From positions 930,001 through 994,000 of the forward strand of contig VWZS01002406.1 of the NCBI GenBank assembly GCA_013397075.1: a stretch of DNA of 64,000 bases, given 5' to 3'. The position numbers and the translations under genes are program-made. The notes under the pieces are model-generated. The model was not told where the DNA came from. It was given only the letters and a program-made list of their open reading frames with translations, and made no database searches. Shown here one piece after another: positions 12,101-25,000 of the stretch (its first letter is position 1; each line of letters starts with the position of its first letter). Source of the stretch: Rhabdornis inornatus (Eukaryota; Chordata; Aves; Passeriformes; Rhabdornithidae).

Positions 12101-14337
12101 TTCCATATGGTCTAACAAATATGTCATTTTCTTTCCCCGTGGCATCAGCTACAGGTTGCAACACCACTGCTTGTAAACTGGAATAGCATATGTATAAAAG
12201 GAAAAGCTTCTCTCCAAAAATTTTCAGGGTGTGACCTTCAGAATGTGTGGGCAGTCCTCTCTGTGGGTAATTATTTCTGTAAAACCCCAAATCGCTGGGT
12301 TTTCTACTCATGCAGGAAACTGATGAGGGTTTACACCATGGTATAAAACTGAAAAAAAATTAGAATTTTAACACAAACAAGTGCAACAGAAGCAGAACAA
12401 GAGATTTCCCTCCTGAAAACTCCTACCAGGTGAGACACTTCATTTCAAATATATCTGCACTCTATCCAGGTAAACCTCACAGATCAATTAAGAGTGAAAA
12501 AATTTCACGTAATTGTTCTGCTGTGGTGCAGTTTATTGCCTTTTTGAGAGCAGGGACAAGGGGAACTCCCTTGACTCTTTTTTCTCTGAACATAAAATCT
12601 GGTATTAGCAAACACAGACTATAAGTGTGTTTCTGTTCATACCACAAAGATTTGAGGGTGATTCATAGTTAATATTAGATGACTGTTTTTCCAAGTGGTT
12701 AAATTGACAGTAAGCAGGCTAACTGTGAGTCTGTTAAAGTGACTGTTACTATGGCTGTGGCAGGCAGGTTTTTTATGAAAAGATTTTTGAAACCTATACT
12801 GATTTTGCAAAGTACTATAGAAGAGGGACTGAAAACCAATAATTTCTTTAGCTTTCAATTGAAATTATCACTAAAATGTAGAGGATGAATAACCCCCTAC
12901 CTTCAGGCTAAAGAGTCTGGCTTTTTGTCTGCCTGCATTTTCTTTAAATCTGAAAGTAATTAATCTCCTCAAATTTCTATTTGGTTTGATTAGTTATAGG
13001 GTTGAGGGTTGTGGTTTGCTGTTTGGGTTTTTTTTTGTTGTTGTTTTTGGTTTTGTTTTTGTTTTTTGTTGATTCTGTTTTAGTAAACGGCTGTACATTT
13101 TTTTAAAGTGTGCTTGAGACAGTCTTGGGACCAAATTCAGAGTCTGTAAGAGAGTGCTTTGCTCTGGGTCTGACCCTTGACTGGGCAGCAGCACCACAAA
13201 TCTCTGTCAGGCACTGAAATATGTTCATGTTGTACATAACTGTCTGGGGATATTTCTTCTCAAACTCTCTAGGACACTCAAATGCAGAGACCAATGTCCC
13301 CAGTGCACTGGCATCATTGACTGGAACTTCAATTTTGATATTAAAGTTTTCCTGTGAATTCTTAAGATGTCAGTAATTTCTCTAGTACTTAAATTCTTAA
13401 TAATGTTATATTCTTTATATTTAGGATCTCAGAATTCATTGTAAGTGTCCTGGCTGGAGGAAGAAGAAGCCATTCTGGAAGCAGAAGGGTCTGTGTTGGT
13501 GAAGGTTGTTTGTAACAGCACTTCCTGAAAACCTGCCTGGGTCCTGCTCATCTTGTTCAGGCATGAGCTTCTTAGGGTATAAACGCTGATGGAAATCTTA
13601 CTTGTTTTGTCTGGAAACACCATCATCTGGGATCATAAATGTAATGAATAATTTTATAATTTGAAAGTATCATGTTGAATCTGTAACTTTATGTAACAGA
13701 GAGTTAAGAGATGTTGATACAGCATGGTTTAGACTCACCTCATAATGATAATTTCTAGGGAAAGGGTCAAGAATTAAAGCATATAGTTCCTGGTCCATGT
13801 CACACACACTGTATTCTTGGAAATATTCAGGTTATTGCCCTAAAATTATATACATTTTAAAAGGGGGTATCAGCTTGGTGAATCTTTCAGAAAGTAGCTG
13901 CTTGTTCTGCAGTTTCCCACACAGGGAATGAAGATTGCCTTTTTCCACCTCTCTGGATGTAAAACTACTTTAGGAGGTGCTCACATACCATTGTGGTAGA
14001 TATTGTGGGATTACAAAAACTGTAATTTCAGAAGACATCCTGGTCTATCAGTCACATATGTGCATGGATTCACCCAGATTATTTTGGTTTCTGATGTGCC
14101 TGCAAACACTGTCATGGTAAACCCTGAATTTCTTTTGCTACTCTGTCTTAAGTTATGGAGAAAAAATATTTTAAATATAAATTGCTTCATGTAGTTTATG
14201 CTACTCATTTCATCTTACATTCTGCTTTAAAAAATCCAGAGAAAAAAGTTGGTCAAACATCAGTGACAAACCCTACTCTATCAGGAGGACTTTATAGCCC
14301 CTGCAGTATACTCTGTCATTCTATGGATAATATAATA
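9189..14337. other. Intergenic A+T-rich DNA, nothing recognised
   Basis: About 5.1 kb with no recognisable gene or transposon. The largest open frame is 117 codons (10257-10610, plus), without any domain I know. Long runs of A and T and weak open frames are what non-coding vertebrate DNA of this composition gives. Confidence 0.6.
13021..13071. repeat. T/G low-complexity tract
   Basis: A stretch made of T runs separated by single or paired G, with a (TTG)-like core. Low-complexity sequence, no coding or structural meaning inferred. Confidence 0.8.
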
Positions 14338-14528
14338 TGATCAGGCATTAGAATAGGTTGCCCAGGGAAGTGGTTGAAGTACCATCCCTGGAGGTGTTTA
14401 AAAGGTATCTGGATCTGGTGCTGGTTTAGTGGTTTAGGGGTTAGAGAGGTAGTGCTGAGTGAATGGTTGGATTGGATGGTCTTGTAGGTCTCTTCCAACT
14501 TTGATGAATTTATGATTCCATGATGATT
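14338..14528 (+). mobile_element. CR1 LINE, short 3' end fragment
   Basis: Starts inside the 'gatcaggcattagaatagg' segment, followed by 'ttgcccagggaagtggttga', 'ccatccctggaggtgtttaa', 'ttggattggatggtcttgta' and 'ggtctcttccaac', and ends with degraded tail octamers 'atgattccatgatgatt'. It is non-coding and 5'-truncated. Confidence 0.92.
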
Positions 14529-17500
14529 AACTTATTTTTACAGGGCAATTGAACATGACTCTTAATTAATGTGAAAAGTTTTACCTGCAACTTTCATTTT
14601 CTATTTCCTTTAGTTTTGCTTTTTTATTTTTTTAATAACATACTGCCGCCTATAAGGAAATTAAATGTCTATTTAAGCTGATCAAGAATTCAGATCTTAA
14701 TCTGGCAAAAATGAAAAATTGCTGTATTGAATGTAGAAGAAAAAAAACAGGAAAACAACCCTTTAAGATGACTTTCCAAGGTTAGTTTTGGTATTACAGT
14801 GCTATGTAGAAGTGGATAAGAAGCATGAGCTGCCTGGGGCTGGTGGCCTGGGTCCTGCCTCCTGTGTTCTGGTAAGGTCTGATCTTCTGATACCGAGCAG
14901 AGAAGCAGCATTTTCCTATTTTGGCAGGAAACACATCAGCAGTGCTTGAATTATTAACATGTGTTACAATCACAGAAATTTTACATCAGCTTGAAACAGA
15001 GATAAGCCAGACACTGACACTGCCAGAAACAGACTCTGTGTTGAAGAGATTTTATTTCTTCTGTAACCTCACAGTTTATCCACATCAGCTCCTGGATTTC
15101 CATGAACAACACCCTCAGCACCTTTGTATGGTCCATTGCCATTAACAGAGCTCAGAGTGTAGTTGGAAAAAATACAGAGCACTAATGAAATTATTTGATC
15201 TTGTTTGACCAGTAAATACTATTATTTGTTATTCCAATGATACTGTCTAAATACTGTGAAAAAATGTAGTTGATTTTTTTTTACAAGGTTATAATTTTGG
15301 ACTACCCTAGAAGTTATTCACAGCTCAAAATTTGCTGCAATTTTCTTGTTTATTCATTATTTATTCTTAATATATGGGAAAGAAATATTTTATCAAATAA
15401 TTAAGCCATGAAATAGAAAATGGATTTCCTTCATGATACATTTTCATAGCTTACCTTAGATAAAATCTTTTTATTCTGATTTGGAAAACATATTTTATTG
15501 AATAAGGTCATTGTTTCATCCTGTGACACTTACCAAGTAATCAGTAGTGGTAACTGTAAATGAAGAAACATTATCTTGTGGTAAAGCTGCTCAACAGCCC
15601 AGCAATAATTTATTTCGGGGAGAAAAGTCTTTGCCAGTCTTGGAGTTTAAATAACTCCATCTGAAGCTACTGGAAATATTTTCAATGAATTAAAAGATGG
15701 TTTTATTGAGCCATTTAATTTAAGCCCTAAAGCAGAAGGTTTGTTAAGCCTTGTAATGACCATTATGGTTACCAAAACTGCAGGTACTTGTCCCAATACA
15801 TAAATGCTTTATCTTGACTTGGATCTCAACAAATAATCTCTCACACAAAAAACATGTCAGAACATTTGTAGATTTTCATTAGCCTGGGGGAAAAAAAAAT
15901 AACCTTGTCAAGGAAGTTCATGTGTGGATATTCTCTTGGTTCTTCTAAAGCAAGTATAAAACCTTAACAAATGGGCACATGCCTAGTACTTGCCATGCTC
16001 CCAGGGCTTAAACATGTAACCCAATTACTTTCTGAAAAGGGCTATTTAAAATAATGAAACTCATCAAGAGGATCCTTACGATACTTATAAATGACTGGGT
16101 AAAGAGAACCACTTTTTTGATATTAACTATTACATGAAAGTCCAACCAATCCAGTTGGAAATTTGCTTACTGTATTTATGCATAAGCAACACTGAATCCT
16201 CCTCTGAATCTCTGATAACAGAAACTGTGTCAGCACTTCTCTGATAACAGGCTGTGCATGGAAACTGCATTTGGAAAGGAGAAATTGCACAGCATGACTG
16301 TTTAGTCAAAGCAAGTAAATGTGTCCAAGAGTAATTCAATTCCTAATGAAAATCTTTTCAGGTACAAAGGCCTGGCTTGGCTGCCCCTTTGGCTGCAGCT
16401 CCCAGTGCACAGAGGTGTCTCCAATTCAGTCGCTGGCACAGGACTTACTAACAATGGTTGGAGACTTTTGTATTTGGAAGATGAATAGTATCTCAAAAGC
16501 TGAGTCTCAGCTCTGATGAGCACCAGGACTTTCCAGACAGTGCTTTTAATGCACGCACTTGTAAAGGATTTGAAGTGCTTTGCCTGCTCGCTGCACTACG
16601 TTGCAGATGAGAGTATTCCCACTTTTCCTGACCAAAAGCAGAGCACTGCCTTGATTTCAGAAATGCATACTTACTACTTTTTCTGCCTCTCTGCAGTCTT
16701 CACTTGGAGAAGGGCTAAAACTGCATGATGGTTGCTTTGGAGGAACCTGATTTTTGGATGCTTTTCCCTCTGTCTCCCCAAGCCTAGGGATGGCTCTCAG
16801 AGAGGGCTCAGAGAATGAGGTGGTGCGGAGCAGCACAGACCTGATGCTCTCAGGTCAGCCAAAGGCAGCAGCTAACACAGAACCAGCTGGGAAGGGAATT
16901 TCTAAACAGTTTGGCTTTTTGCACCTAAAAAATCTACCTGCTTTAGACACCCTAGTCTCACTTCAGACCTTCTCCTAAATTTCTTTTATGTTTAGAAGCA
17001 AAATGCAATGGGGCTAAGTAAAACCCACGTTGCTGGCTCAGGTATCAATTTCTTTAAACATTAGGTTACATCGTGTCTGCCCCTAAAGAAATCTGATTTG
17101 TACTCTGGTATTTTTCAGTCTGCCATAGGCATTAGAAGTAAAAGGCAGCCTAAACCTCAGAATGTAACCTGGAACCTTTTGGAAAATGAAATTTGGATTT
17201 ATTCCACTGGAATTAGGACAAAACCAGATATTGAGATCAGTTGGACTGCAAAATCAGCCAAAGTCAGGGTGTGCTGAAAACAGTAGTTTGGGTTCAGACA
17301 GGTTTCTTACCATGAATTATTCATGGCACTGGACCATTAAGAAGATTCTGATTCTTTTCTGTAAGACATGTAACTTTAGGGATGAAGTTACAGAGACTTT
17401 CAGTGCTTACAATTTCTCACTGTCCCTCAGACAAATTTTTTACTTTTCTTTTAAAGCTTAAGTTCATTAAGTTTTTTGAGAATATGGTGGCTCTTAATGC

Positions 17501-19270
17501 TGTATAAATGGAAGCTAAAGCATTTGTTAATGGTCTTTTACACTGAGGTAAAACACATGGGTCATGAAGCAAAAAATGGATAAGTTCTAATTTTAATTGT
17601 ATCTTAAAATTGTTTGAACTCTTTGGGCTGGGCTAAAATCAAACTAGAAATCCAGGGTGGGATCTGGCCTTAATCTATAAGTTTTGCATATGTCCTCCCT
17701 CTGGAGACTGGCAGGGCATTCCTCCTCTGCTGGCTATAAGGGCACACAGGCACTAATTTCAGACAACTTTCAAACATCTGAGAGAAGCAGATTTCTGGTT
17801 AATTTACAGCAATAGACCTTGAAACCTCTCAGGCAGAGTCTTTATGACTTCCCAATTATGTTTTGTTCTGCAAACAAAGAAAAGTATACAGAAATATGCA
17901 TGGAAGAAAACATGTTCTGTCTAAAGGCACATTTCCTGTAACAGGCAATTTGCAGATTAATGTGTCAGTGGTAAAAACCTTAACTGGGGATTTGTATTCC
18001 TGGACTCATAGGTAGGAAGCCTCATGTGACTGGTAACCAGGCATTGAAAATTTCATGCTGAAGGAGGGGAAGAAGAACAAAATTGTGGTTTTGTTTTTGT
18101 TTAGCTTTTTGTTTGGTTGTTTGAGTTTGATTTTTATTGGCTTTTCTTAAAAAAGAAAAATAAAAACAAAAGAAGAACTGAACATGCATCAAAGACTTCC
18201 ATAATGTCTTATATTGACTCCGAGTGCTTACAAAATTTTGTCCTATATTTGAGAGAGACCTGTGCTGAAGGTGGTGCCTGATTCTCATGCATGTAAGCTC
18301 TATTTCCATTCTTTTTCTAAGTGAACAGCCTGCTTTGTGAAAAGCAGTTCATCGGTGGTTAACTTTCTTATTTTCTTTGAAAAAGAGCAGATCTGCCAAA
18401 TTAAACTGAGACCTGCTGAGATAATCACGTTGAACTGGAAGGGGACTGTACCCTTAAAACCCCTCCTGGAGCTAAAGGAACTGCTCTGGAGTGAGGTGGT
18501 GGCTGGCAATCAAAGTGGGGGAGCCCTTAGGGGACCAGGAGGGCCATTAATTTTAGAGCAATTGTGTGATGCTTAGATGGCCTGTAACTCACTCCTGCAG
18601 CACAAAACAGCTCTAGTACCTGCATTTAAGGATCATTTCACCAAAGAGGTTTCTTTATAAGGTTTCTTTATAAGCTATTAGGAATTGGCTTTATTTGAAG
18701 CTGTGAGAGGAATATGGAAAGTACAGCTGTGGATGCTGTCTGCAATGATTCCCTTGTGGTGTTGAAGGGGTGATAAGAACAGATATAAGTGGTCCAGAAA
18801 CAATGAGCAATAAACTGGGAGGTGCCTTCAGAACTGGAGAGTAAACAGCTGCTCATTTGACTCTCTGCACTTGTATTTTTGTATCTTTTTCCTGTGCATA
18901 AGAAAAACAAGCTATCAGTGTAGGACTCTCGAAACTATGAGAAGGATCTGGAATAGACTTTTCCACAAGTTCCTGGTGAATTTTCTTCTGCAGGGAATGA
19001 TGTGGGGACCAAATGGCCTCCTCTTCTCCTCTTGTAGTTGTGAAGGGTCAAGGAACAATAATTGTAATAAATGAAATATGCTCCCTCAGTTGGCAGAAAT
19101 AGGGCATGAGATGTGATAAAAGGAAACATCTAACCAAACTCAAAACCAACCAGAATGTGCGTGCATTTGTGATCAGCTCTTCAGATATTCCTCTGGAAAA
19201 ATCACACAAGACTCCTGCAAAACCAACAGGATTGATAGATGAAATCCAAGTTCTCTCCAGTCCTGACACT
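14529..19270. other. Intergenic DNA, nothing recognised
   Basis: No gene or transposon recognised. Minor structure: a 13-base direct repeat (tctctgataacag) at 16209-16221 and 16238-16250, each copy carrying a GATAA motif; and T/G-rich low-complexity sequence near 18085-18140. Open frames stay below 100 codons and have no domains. Confidence 0.55.
18648..18673. repeat. 13-bp perfect tandem duplication
   Basis: The unit 'ggtttctttataa' occurs twice with no gap. This is a small slippage or repair duplication in non-coding DNA. Confidence 0.85.
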
Positions 19271-22200
19271 TCATGAATGGCCAAGGGAGGAGGGGATGTG
19301 TCCTGGGCTCCTCTCTGGCACATCAGGCGCTGCCTGGCAGAGCTCTCCATGCTGTGGGCACTGAAGGACAGTGCCTGTCCCCCCTGCCCTCCCCAGGGCT
19401 TTTCTCCCGTGCTGCCCCCAGGTCATCCCCCGGCCAGCTGCAGCACAGAAGCCACCAGTGCACTCCACTTTACTCTCTACAATGTGCGAATTCTCTTTGT
19501 GCCTGGCAGGATGACACTCACCACCACAGTTTCAGCACATGGTTCTGCTGCTGTTTCCTTACAGCACAAGCGAGCACTGCCAGCATTTGGGTCTTTCTGT
19601 ATGTTCCCTTTTGATCATACTGGTCATTAGCTTGTACTTGTTGAGATTTTCAACTTTTGTCACTAATTGCAGTGGTATAATGATATAATTGTTTGCCAGA
19701 TCTCTTTTGTTTTAACTCAAATTTATATTCATTTGACCACAGCTTCTCTCAATTTCTTTTCAGCAAAATCCTTTTGTTTAGACTTGGGCCCAAACTATTT
19801 TTTTCTGGAAAGCATTGAAAGAAATGGTCCTGGCTGCCTCCTTTTGACAAAGGATAATTGGAAAATATAAGATTTCTTACTTTACTGAAAGGTATCCAAC
19901 TCTTTGTAAGAACTCCTTTTGATTTTGATGAACATTGAAGAATTTTTTTTCAACTTCATTCATATCCAGTCATTGCTATTGTTTGTATTAGACACCCACT
20001 TGCAGAGCTCCAAAAGAAGTCGTTGTGAGGAATAGCATTTTTGAAATATAAATTAACTTAATTATTTTAGTTACAAGAGAATGTTTAAAATATATTGGAG
20101 TTTTCAAATTTGTTTTCAACCTTTTTCCTCTCCCAGTTTTTTCTTTCTGGGAGAAATAAAGGTACTTTTAATTTTTTCAATTTTCTCAATTTTGCTATAC
20201 TAGAAAAAAACTTAAGGAGGGTTAGGAATTTTTACTTAATACAGAAAGATTTTTCTTGACAAATCAAATTCTAATTTGACTTCACCACCTGTAGAAACCT
20301 TGACCAAATTTCCATATAAAGTTTTTTGGATCAGATTTTAAAGTTTTCCCCAAGAATATATCTTTAATACATCAATACTCAGGTTTCAAGAAACGTAACA
20401 TCACTTTTCCTACCTTGCTTCAAATCAGAAAGTTTGAAAATATTGGAAACATGGAAAATATTATTTCCAAAATGACACAGAACTGGAAAAACTTCTCATT
20501 CCCTACTCAGAGAATTTATTTTTTTTTTGTCTTTAATGGACAACCAATTTTGTTCCCATTACCATTAATTTATACCTGTGTGAGGAAGAAACATGAATGT
20601 TCCAAAACAAATAAGCAGAATAAAAGGGAGATTTGAACCAAAGCTAAAGAGATGGCTGAAATCATATAAAACAAATCCGGTTTTTATCTCCTGTAAATCT
20701 CTCATTCCTGCCATACATCATTGGCTGTGATCATCCCTTACCACCCTGTGTCTTTTTTGGATTGTGAGGTTGTCGAACTGGAGCCTATCTTTAAAATTTT
20801 GCAGGCTGACATGGATATCAGTAATTCTGTATAAATATGGCCATATGATTATGGCTGCCTCTACGTTCACAGGTGTAATGGGTGGTAGTCTCTGGCTTCT
20901 GTGTCTACCATGACTTCAGAAACAGCGTCCAACAAACACCAACAGCTGAGGAAAACATTTCTCATTCACCTGTCAGGACTGACCTTGCCAGCTGGAAAAA
21001 TCCAGTTCCACCCAGCAGAGATATTTGTACACCGAGAACAGTTATGAAAATATACAATAAGAAAGTATCCTTATAAACTGTAATTCATATGTATGTATAA
21101 TAGCAAGTCCTTTGAGTAAAAATGCAAAATGGGCAATGTCAGGTCACGAAGGAGAAACTCAGTGGTGCTAAATACATGAAACTGGACTGCAAGGCCTGGG
21201 AATGTGACCTAATAAAGGAATAATAAACCAGACAGACAGATAAGAAGTGCTTTTTTCTCAGAGCTCTACAACTCACACAACTTAATCTTTGTAAGGGAGG
21301 GAAGGGTTGCAAATGCTGCCTAATACTTTTCTGAAGCTCATGTCCTCTGCAAAAAAACCTAGTAACCATGCTGAAATGATTAGAGTGATTGTACCATGAA
21401 ATGGCTTGGATTTGCTCATCTGGCTTCAAGTTCAGAGGAATGACCAACAAGCTGACTTATGTTCTTAACAGTGTAGACCCAGAAGGGTTCAAGCAGATGT
21501 TGCAGGCTTACTCCAGGCAAATACATGAAGTTTTGTGGTTTCTCTTAAGTGTTTGCTAATATCTACCACATTGCAAAGTCAAATGTCCTTTCTCAACAGA
21601 GCTGACTATTCATAATACAATACAGATGATTTAATCTGTGGTTAGGACTTTCCATTTCTACTAGAGCTGTGTAAAGTCTGAACTGCTCAAACTTACATTA
21701 TACTGACATACAAACAAACAAACAAAAAAGAAAAAAAGGAAAGAAGAAAGGTCAAAAATCCCTGTCAGTCCCAAACTCTGAACCCATGCCAGTTCTCATA
21801 TCTGCAGCTGGGTTATGTAGTGGTGCTATGACCCTGTGCATGTCCATCTGCTGCTGTGACATAGCTCCTTCAAGTCCATAACTGAATGAAATGGGAGATT
21901 TCTTATGGAAGTTTTTGACACTATTAGAAGTAAGTATATTTTCAGAACTAGAAGCACCAGGATCTCAAATGATTCTGTTGTTTGCATCAAATGTTCATCC
22001 ACTCTCCTCTCTTATTTGGGACTCATATGAAAAATAAATGCTAACTTTTAATATTGAAAATATTATTTGCAATTAATTATCAGGTAAGCAGTTTTAATAC
22101 GATCATTCTTTCAAGGTTGATTTAAATTCTCTTTGCAGTCCTGACCATGTTGTAATCCTGAAGAGTTTTTTGTTGTTTTGTTTTATTTTGGTTTGTTCCC

Positions 22201-24480
22201 AAACAAAAGGGGTTTATCCAAAAAACGTGACATTCCTGAAGAACACAAAGGAATCTCTTTTGATATTAGTGAGTGGTTTTGGACAAAAGCATTGGGTGAT
22301 AAAAGATTTAGAAAGTCCTAAACAATTTGTTTTGACATCTTTAAACAAAAACATTTATTTGGTTTTGCTTGAAAAACTGGTTTTGATAATAAATGAAGAC
22401 AGAAGACAGAGATTTGAGTTGCACAAAAAATACATTTTGTGTTTGAAAAAATACCTCTGCTGACAAAAAATGTATTCTGAGTTTCTGTTGGTTTAGCAAA
22501 ATAAACAATGGGTTTTGGTTGATTGAAGATTATTTTCTTTTTATTCTTTCAGTTTGGGCAGCGCATCAAAAAAAAAATCATTAATTTCCTACATAGTACT
22601 GCTCCTGAGTAATTCCCAGAACAAGGCAGAACAAAACAAAGTTTATATCTTGGTTGAAACACTGGCCACTTTGAAATCAATGGCAGAATTCCTATTAATT
22701 TCATTGGGGTCAGGCTTTTATCTTCATCTTTAACTAACAGCTCAGTTTTCCTTCATTATAGATTGCAGAAGTGATGGAGATTTCTTTTGGTTCAAGTCAC
22801 TTCTGGTGAATCTGTCCCAAGAGAAACATGCAATATACACTTCTCATTTCTGTTCTAAAAAAGCACTGGAAAAAGCACATTTCACCAACTTTATAACACA
22901 TATGGGCATTTTCCAAAGTATCTTAATGTCTTTGTCTATAGTAAACCCTGTTTAAGATGTTAATAATTTTTGACAGGCACTTCCCTTGTGTCTGGATTTT
23001 GAAAGGAAAACCTAGAGCATAAAATGACCTTGTTCTAGTCATGCAGTGGATTGAAACCAGCAGAAGCTGATAGCAAACAATTTTTCTCAAATGTAATTTT
23101 GGTTTGCTTTCCCATGGATCTCTACTTTGCCTTCTGCTGCAAGCTGGCAGCACTATTTAAAAAGACAGGAAAACAATCAAAGTCAGAAATCTCCTTTAAA
23201 TACTAATTCCTTTTTGTAAGCTGTACTTTCTCTCTGATATTCAAAAGCATGGGAAAAAGTTGTCTTTAAAAAAGCCTTCATAGATCTTTCTCTAGAGCAT
23301 GGAGTGAAACAGAGGGTCCCCAAAGTGGAGCCTGCAGCCTGGAAGGTCAGAGAAGCTATTCCCTGTTCCAGGGCAGCCCAGCATCATGCAACTCTAGTTC
23401 CTTCTGTTTATTGAGTCAGTGGCGAGTCATAGGAAAAATTCACTTTTTGCCCCTGGATGAGAATAAAGCAGCATTAATTGGATCATGGTTCTATTTTTGT
23501 GCAGCTCTACAGCTACAGCCTATCTGAAAGTTTTTGAAAATTCAGCTATCTTCATGACAGAGCTGGGGATACAATGACTTCTCTAGGTCTAGCAAGTCAC
23601 CATATACATCAAGCCACAGTAACTGAGCATGTGCTCTTTGTTATTGAAACTTGACTGTGTACTGAGACCTCAGGTGCTAAAAGTGTTAGTGTTGTGTGTC
23701 TTCCTATCTTACAAAATAGAGCTTTGTGAGAAGGCAAAAGTGCATGTGGTGAAGGGGATTTAGTGGGACTCATTTCATCCCAACTTAAACAGCTACAGAT
23801 GGCATGGCATCCCACCCTAATCTGCAGTGACATTGCTGAGGAGATCTTCACTGGTGGTCGTGAAGGCTGAGACTCCTTGCACTCATCTGGACACTTCTGG
23901 GTACCCTCTGAACTTGGGGAAGGTTTTTTCACCTTCATTTTGTCTGCTGGTATTCTCAAAGTTAAAATTTAAATTAGGTGTAGATATTTATTTCGTTTTC
24001 AATGTGTTACCTATATAACTGTGATTTTCACCAATTTTCTACTGCAGTCATAGGTATGTTATTCAGGCCTGTACTGAACTTGGTTTCATTTGCTCATGGT
24101 AATATGTGTTTATGTTTTTAAGTAAAATCTCTTGCTGCTTGTGATTGAAGATTCCCTAGGGAGGCAAAATTGATAACAGCTTTACCTTAATCTAAATTAG
24201 GAACATAAGTTTCTAACACAGTGTTAAAAAAACCAAGGAAGTAAATAAAAAAATGTGAAGAGGAAGTGAAATTCTAGCTTCACATTGAGTGACAAAGATC
24301 CTGAATTTATGAAAACACAAGGATCATATTCATGCATCAATCTATAAATGCTAAGGCATAAGACATCCCATAATTAGAGACAAAACAGTTACAGGACTGA
24401 ACAGAACATTTCTTTAATGTGGCAAATTATAAGTAAGAATTTTAGCTTTGTGAGGAGTCATTTGTAAATATATATGTACA
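19271..24480. other. Intergenic DNA, nothing recognised
   Basis: A slightly GC-richer patch at 19273-19470 gives overlapping open frames of 113-117 codons on the plus strand, but two frames open together with no domain argues for composition rather than coding. The rest is A+T-rich. A frame of 97 codons at 22170-22463 is Lys/Leu rich and not recognised. Confidence 0.55.
22672..22703. repeat. Imperfect inverted repeat in a possible old sauropsid repeat
   Basis: Arms 'tgaaatcaat' and 'attaatttca' are reverse complements except for one position, with a 12-base loop. The following 'ttcattggggtcagg' resembles phrases common in old, eroded repeats of birds, turtles and crocodilians. The family is not identified. 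Confidence 0.4.
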
Positions 24481-25000
24481 TCCTCTACCACGTTTCCTCC
24501 TCCCTTCCTGGTGGACCAGCCTATCCCTTCTTCCCATTTTCTGCTGTAACAGCAGCCAGGCTTTTCCTTTCACTTGCTCTGGCAGCTGCAGTCCCACCCT
24601 CCTCCCAGCAGCGAGAACACACAGTGATTACACACATCTACTGCAAATGATCATTTTCCCTTCTGCCTCCCAGCTACAAATTCCCATCATGGTATACCCC
24701 TTTTTAAATCTCTTCTTTATTGAGTTTCATCAGCATAAGGCCATTGTTAATACATCTGTTTGAAATAAAAAATAATTTCCCTGTGTCTGCCACCCTCTCT
24801 CCACTAGAGTCTCACCCGATCCCAGGTTCCAGCCATGATTAAGCAGCACACATGTGTTTCAAATAAAAGCTATCTTCTCTTCACACACCCCCTCCCTCTC
24901 ACAGTTGTAGATTTCCCTACTGCATTATCCTAATTTGTAACTTTTCTGCCTTATTTTCAGCCATGCTCTCCCATCAGTGTTTTCCCTGTTATTTAGATTT
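24481..25000. other. Pyrimidine-rich plus strand, non-coding
   Basis: C and T make up about four fifths of the first lines of this interval and stay high to about 25000. No open frame or splice-supported exon was found. Strong strand asymmetry can reflect an old simple repeat or transcription-linked bias, but nothing here decides between them. Confidence 0.5.

Noticed and set aside
16209..16250. Paired 13-base direct repeat as a regulatory module
   Set aside because: Only two copies, and no supporting context beyond the GATAA core.
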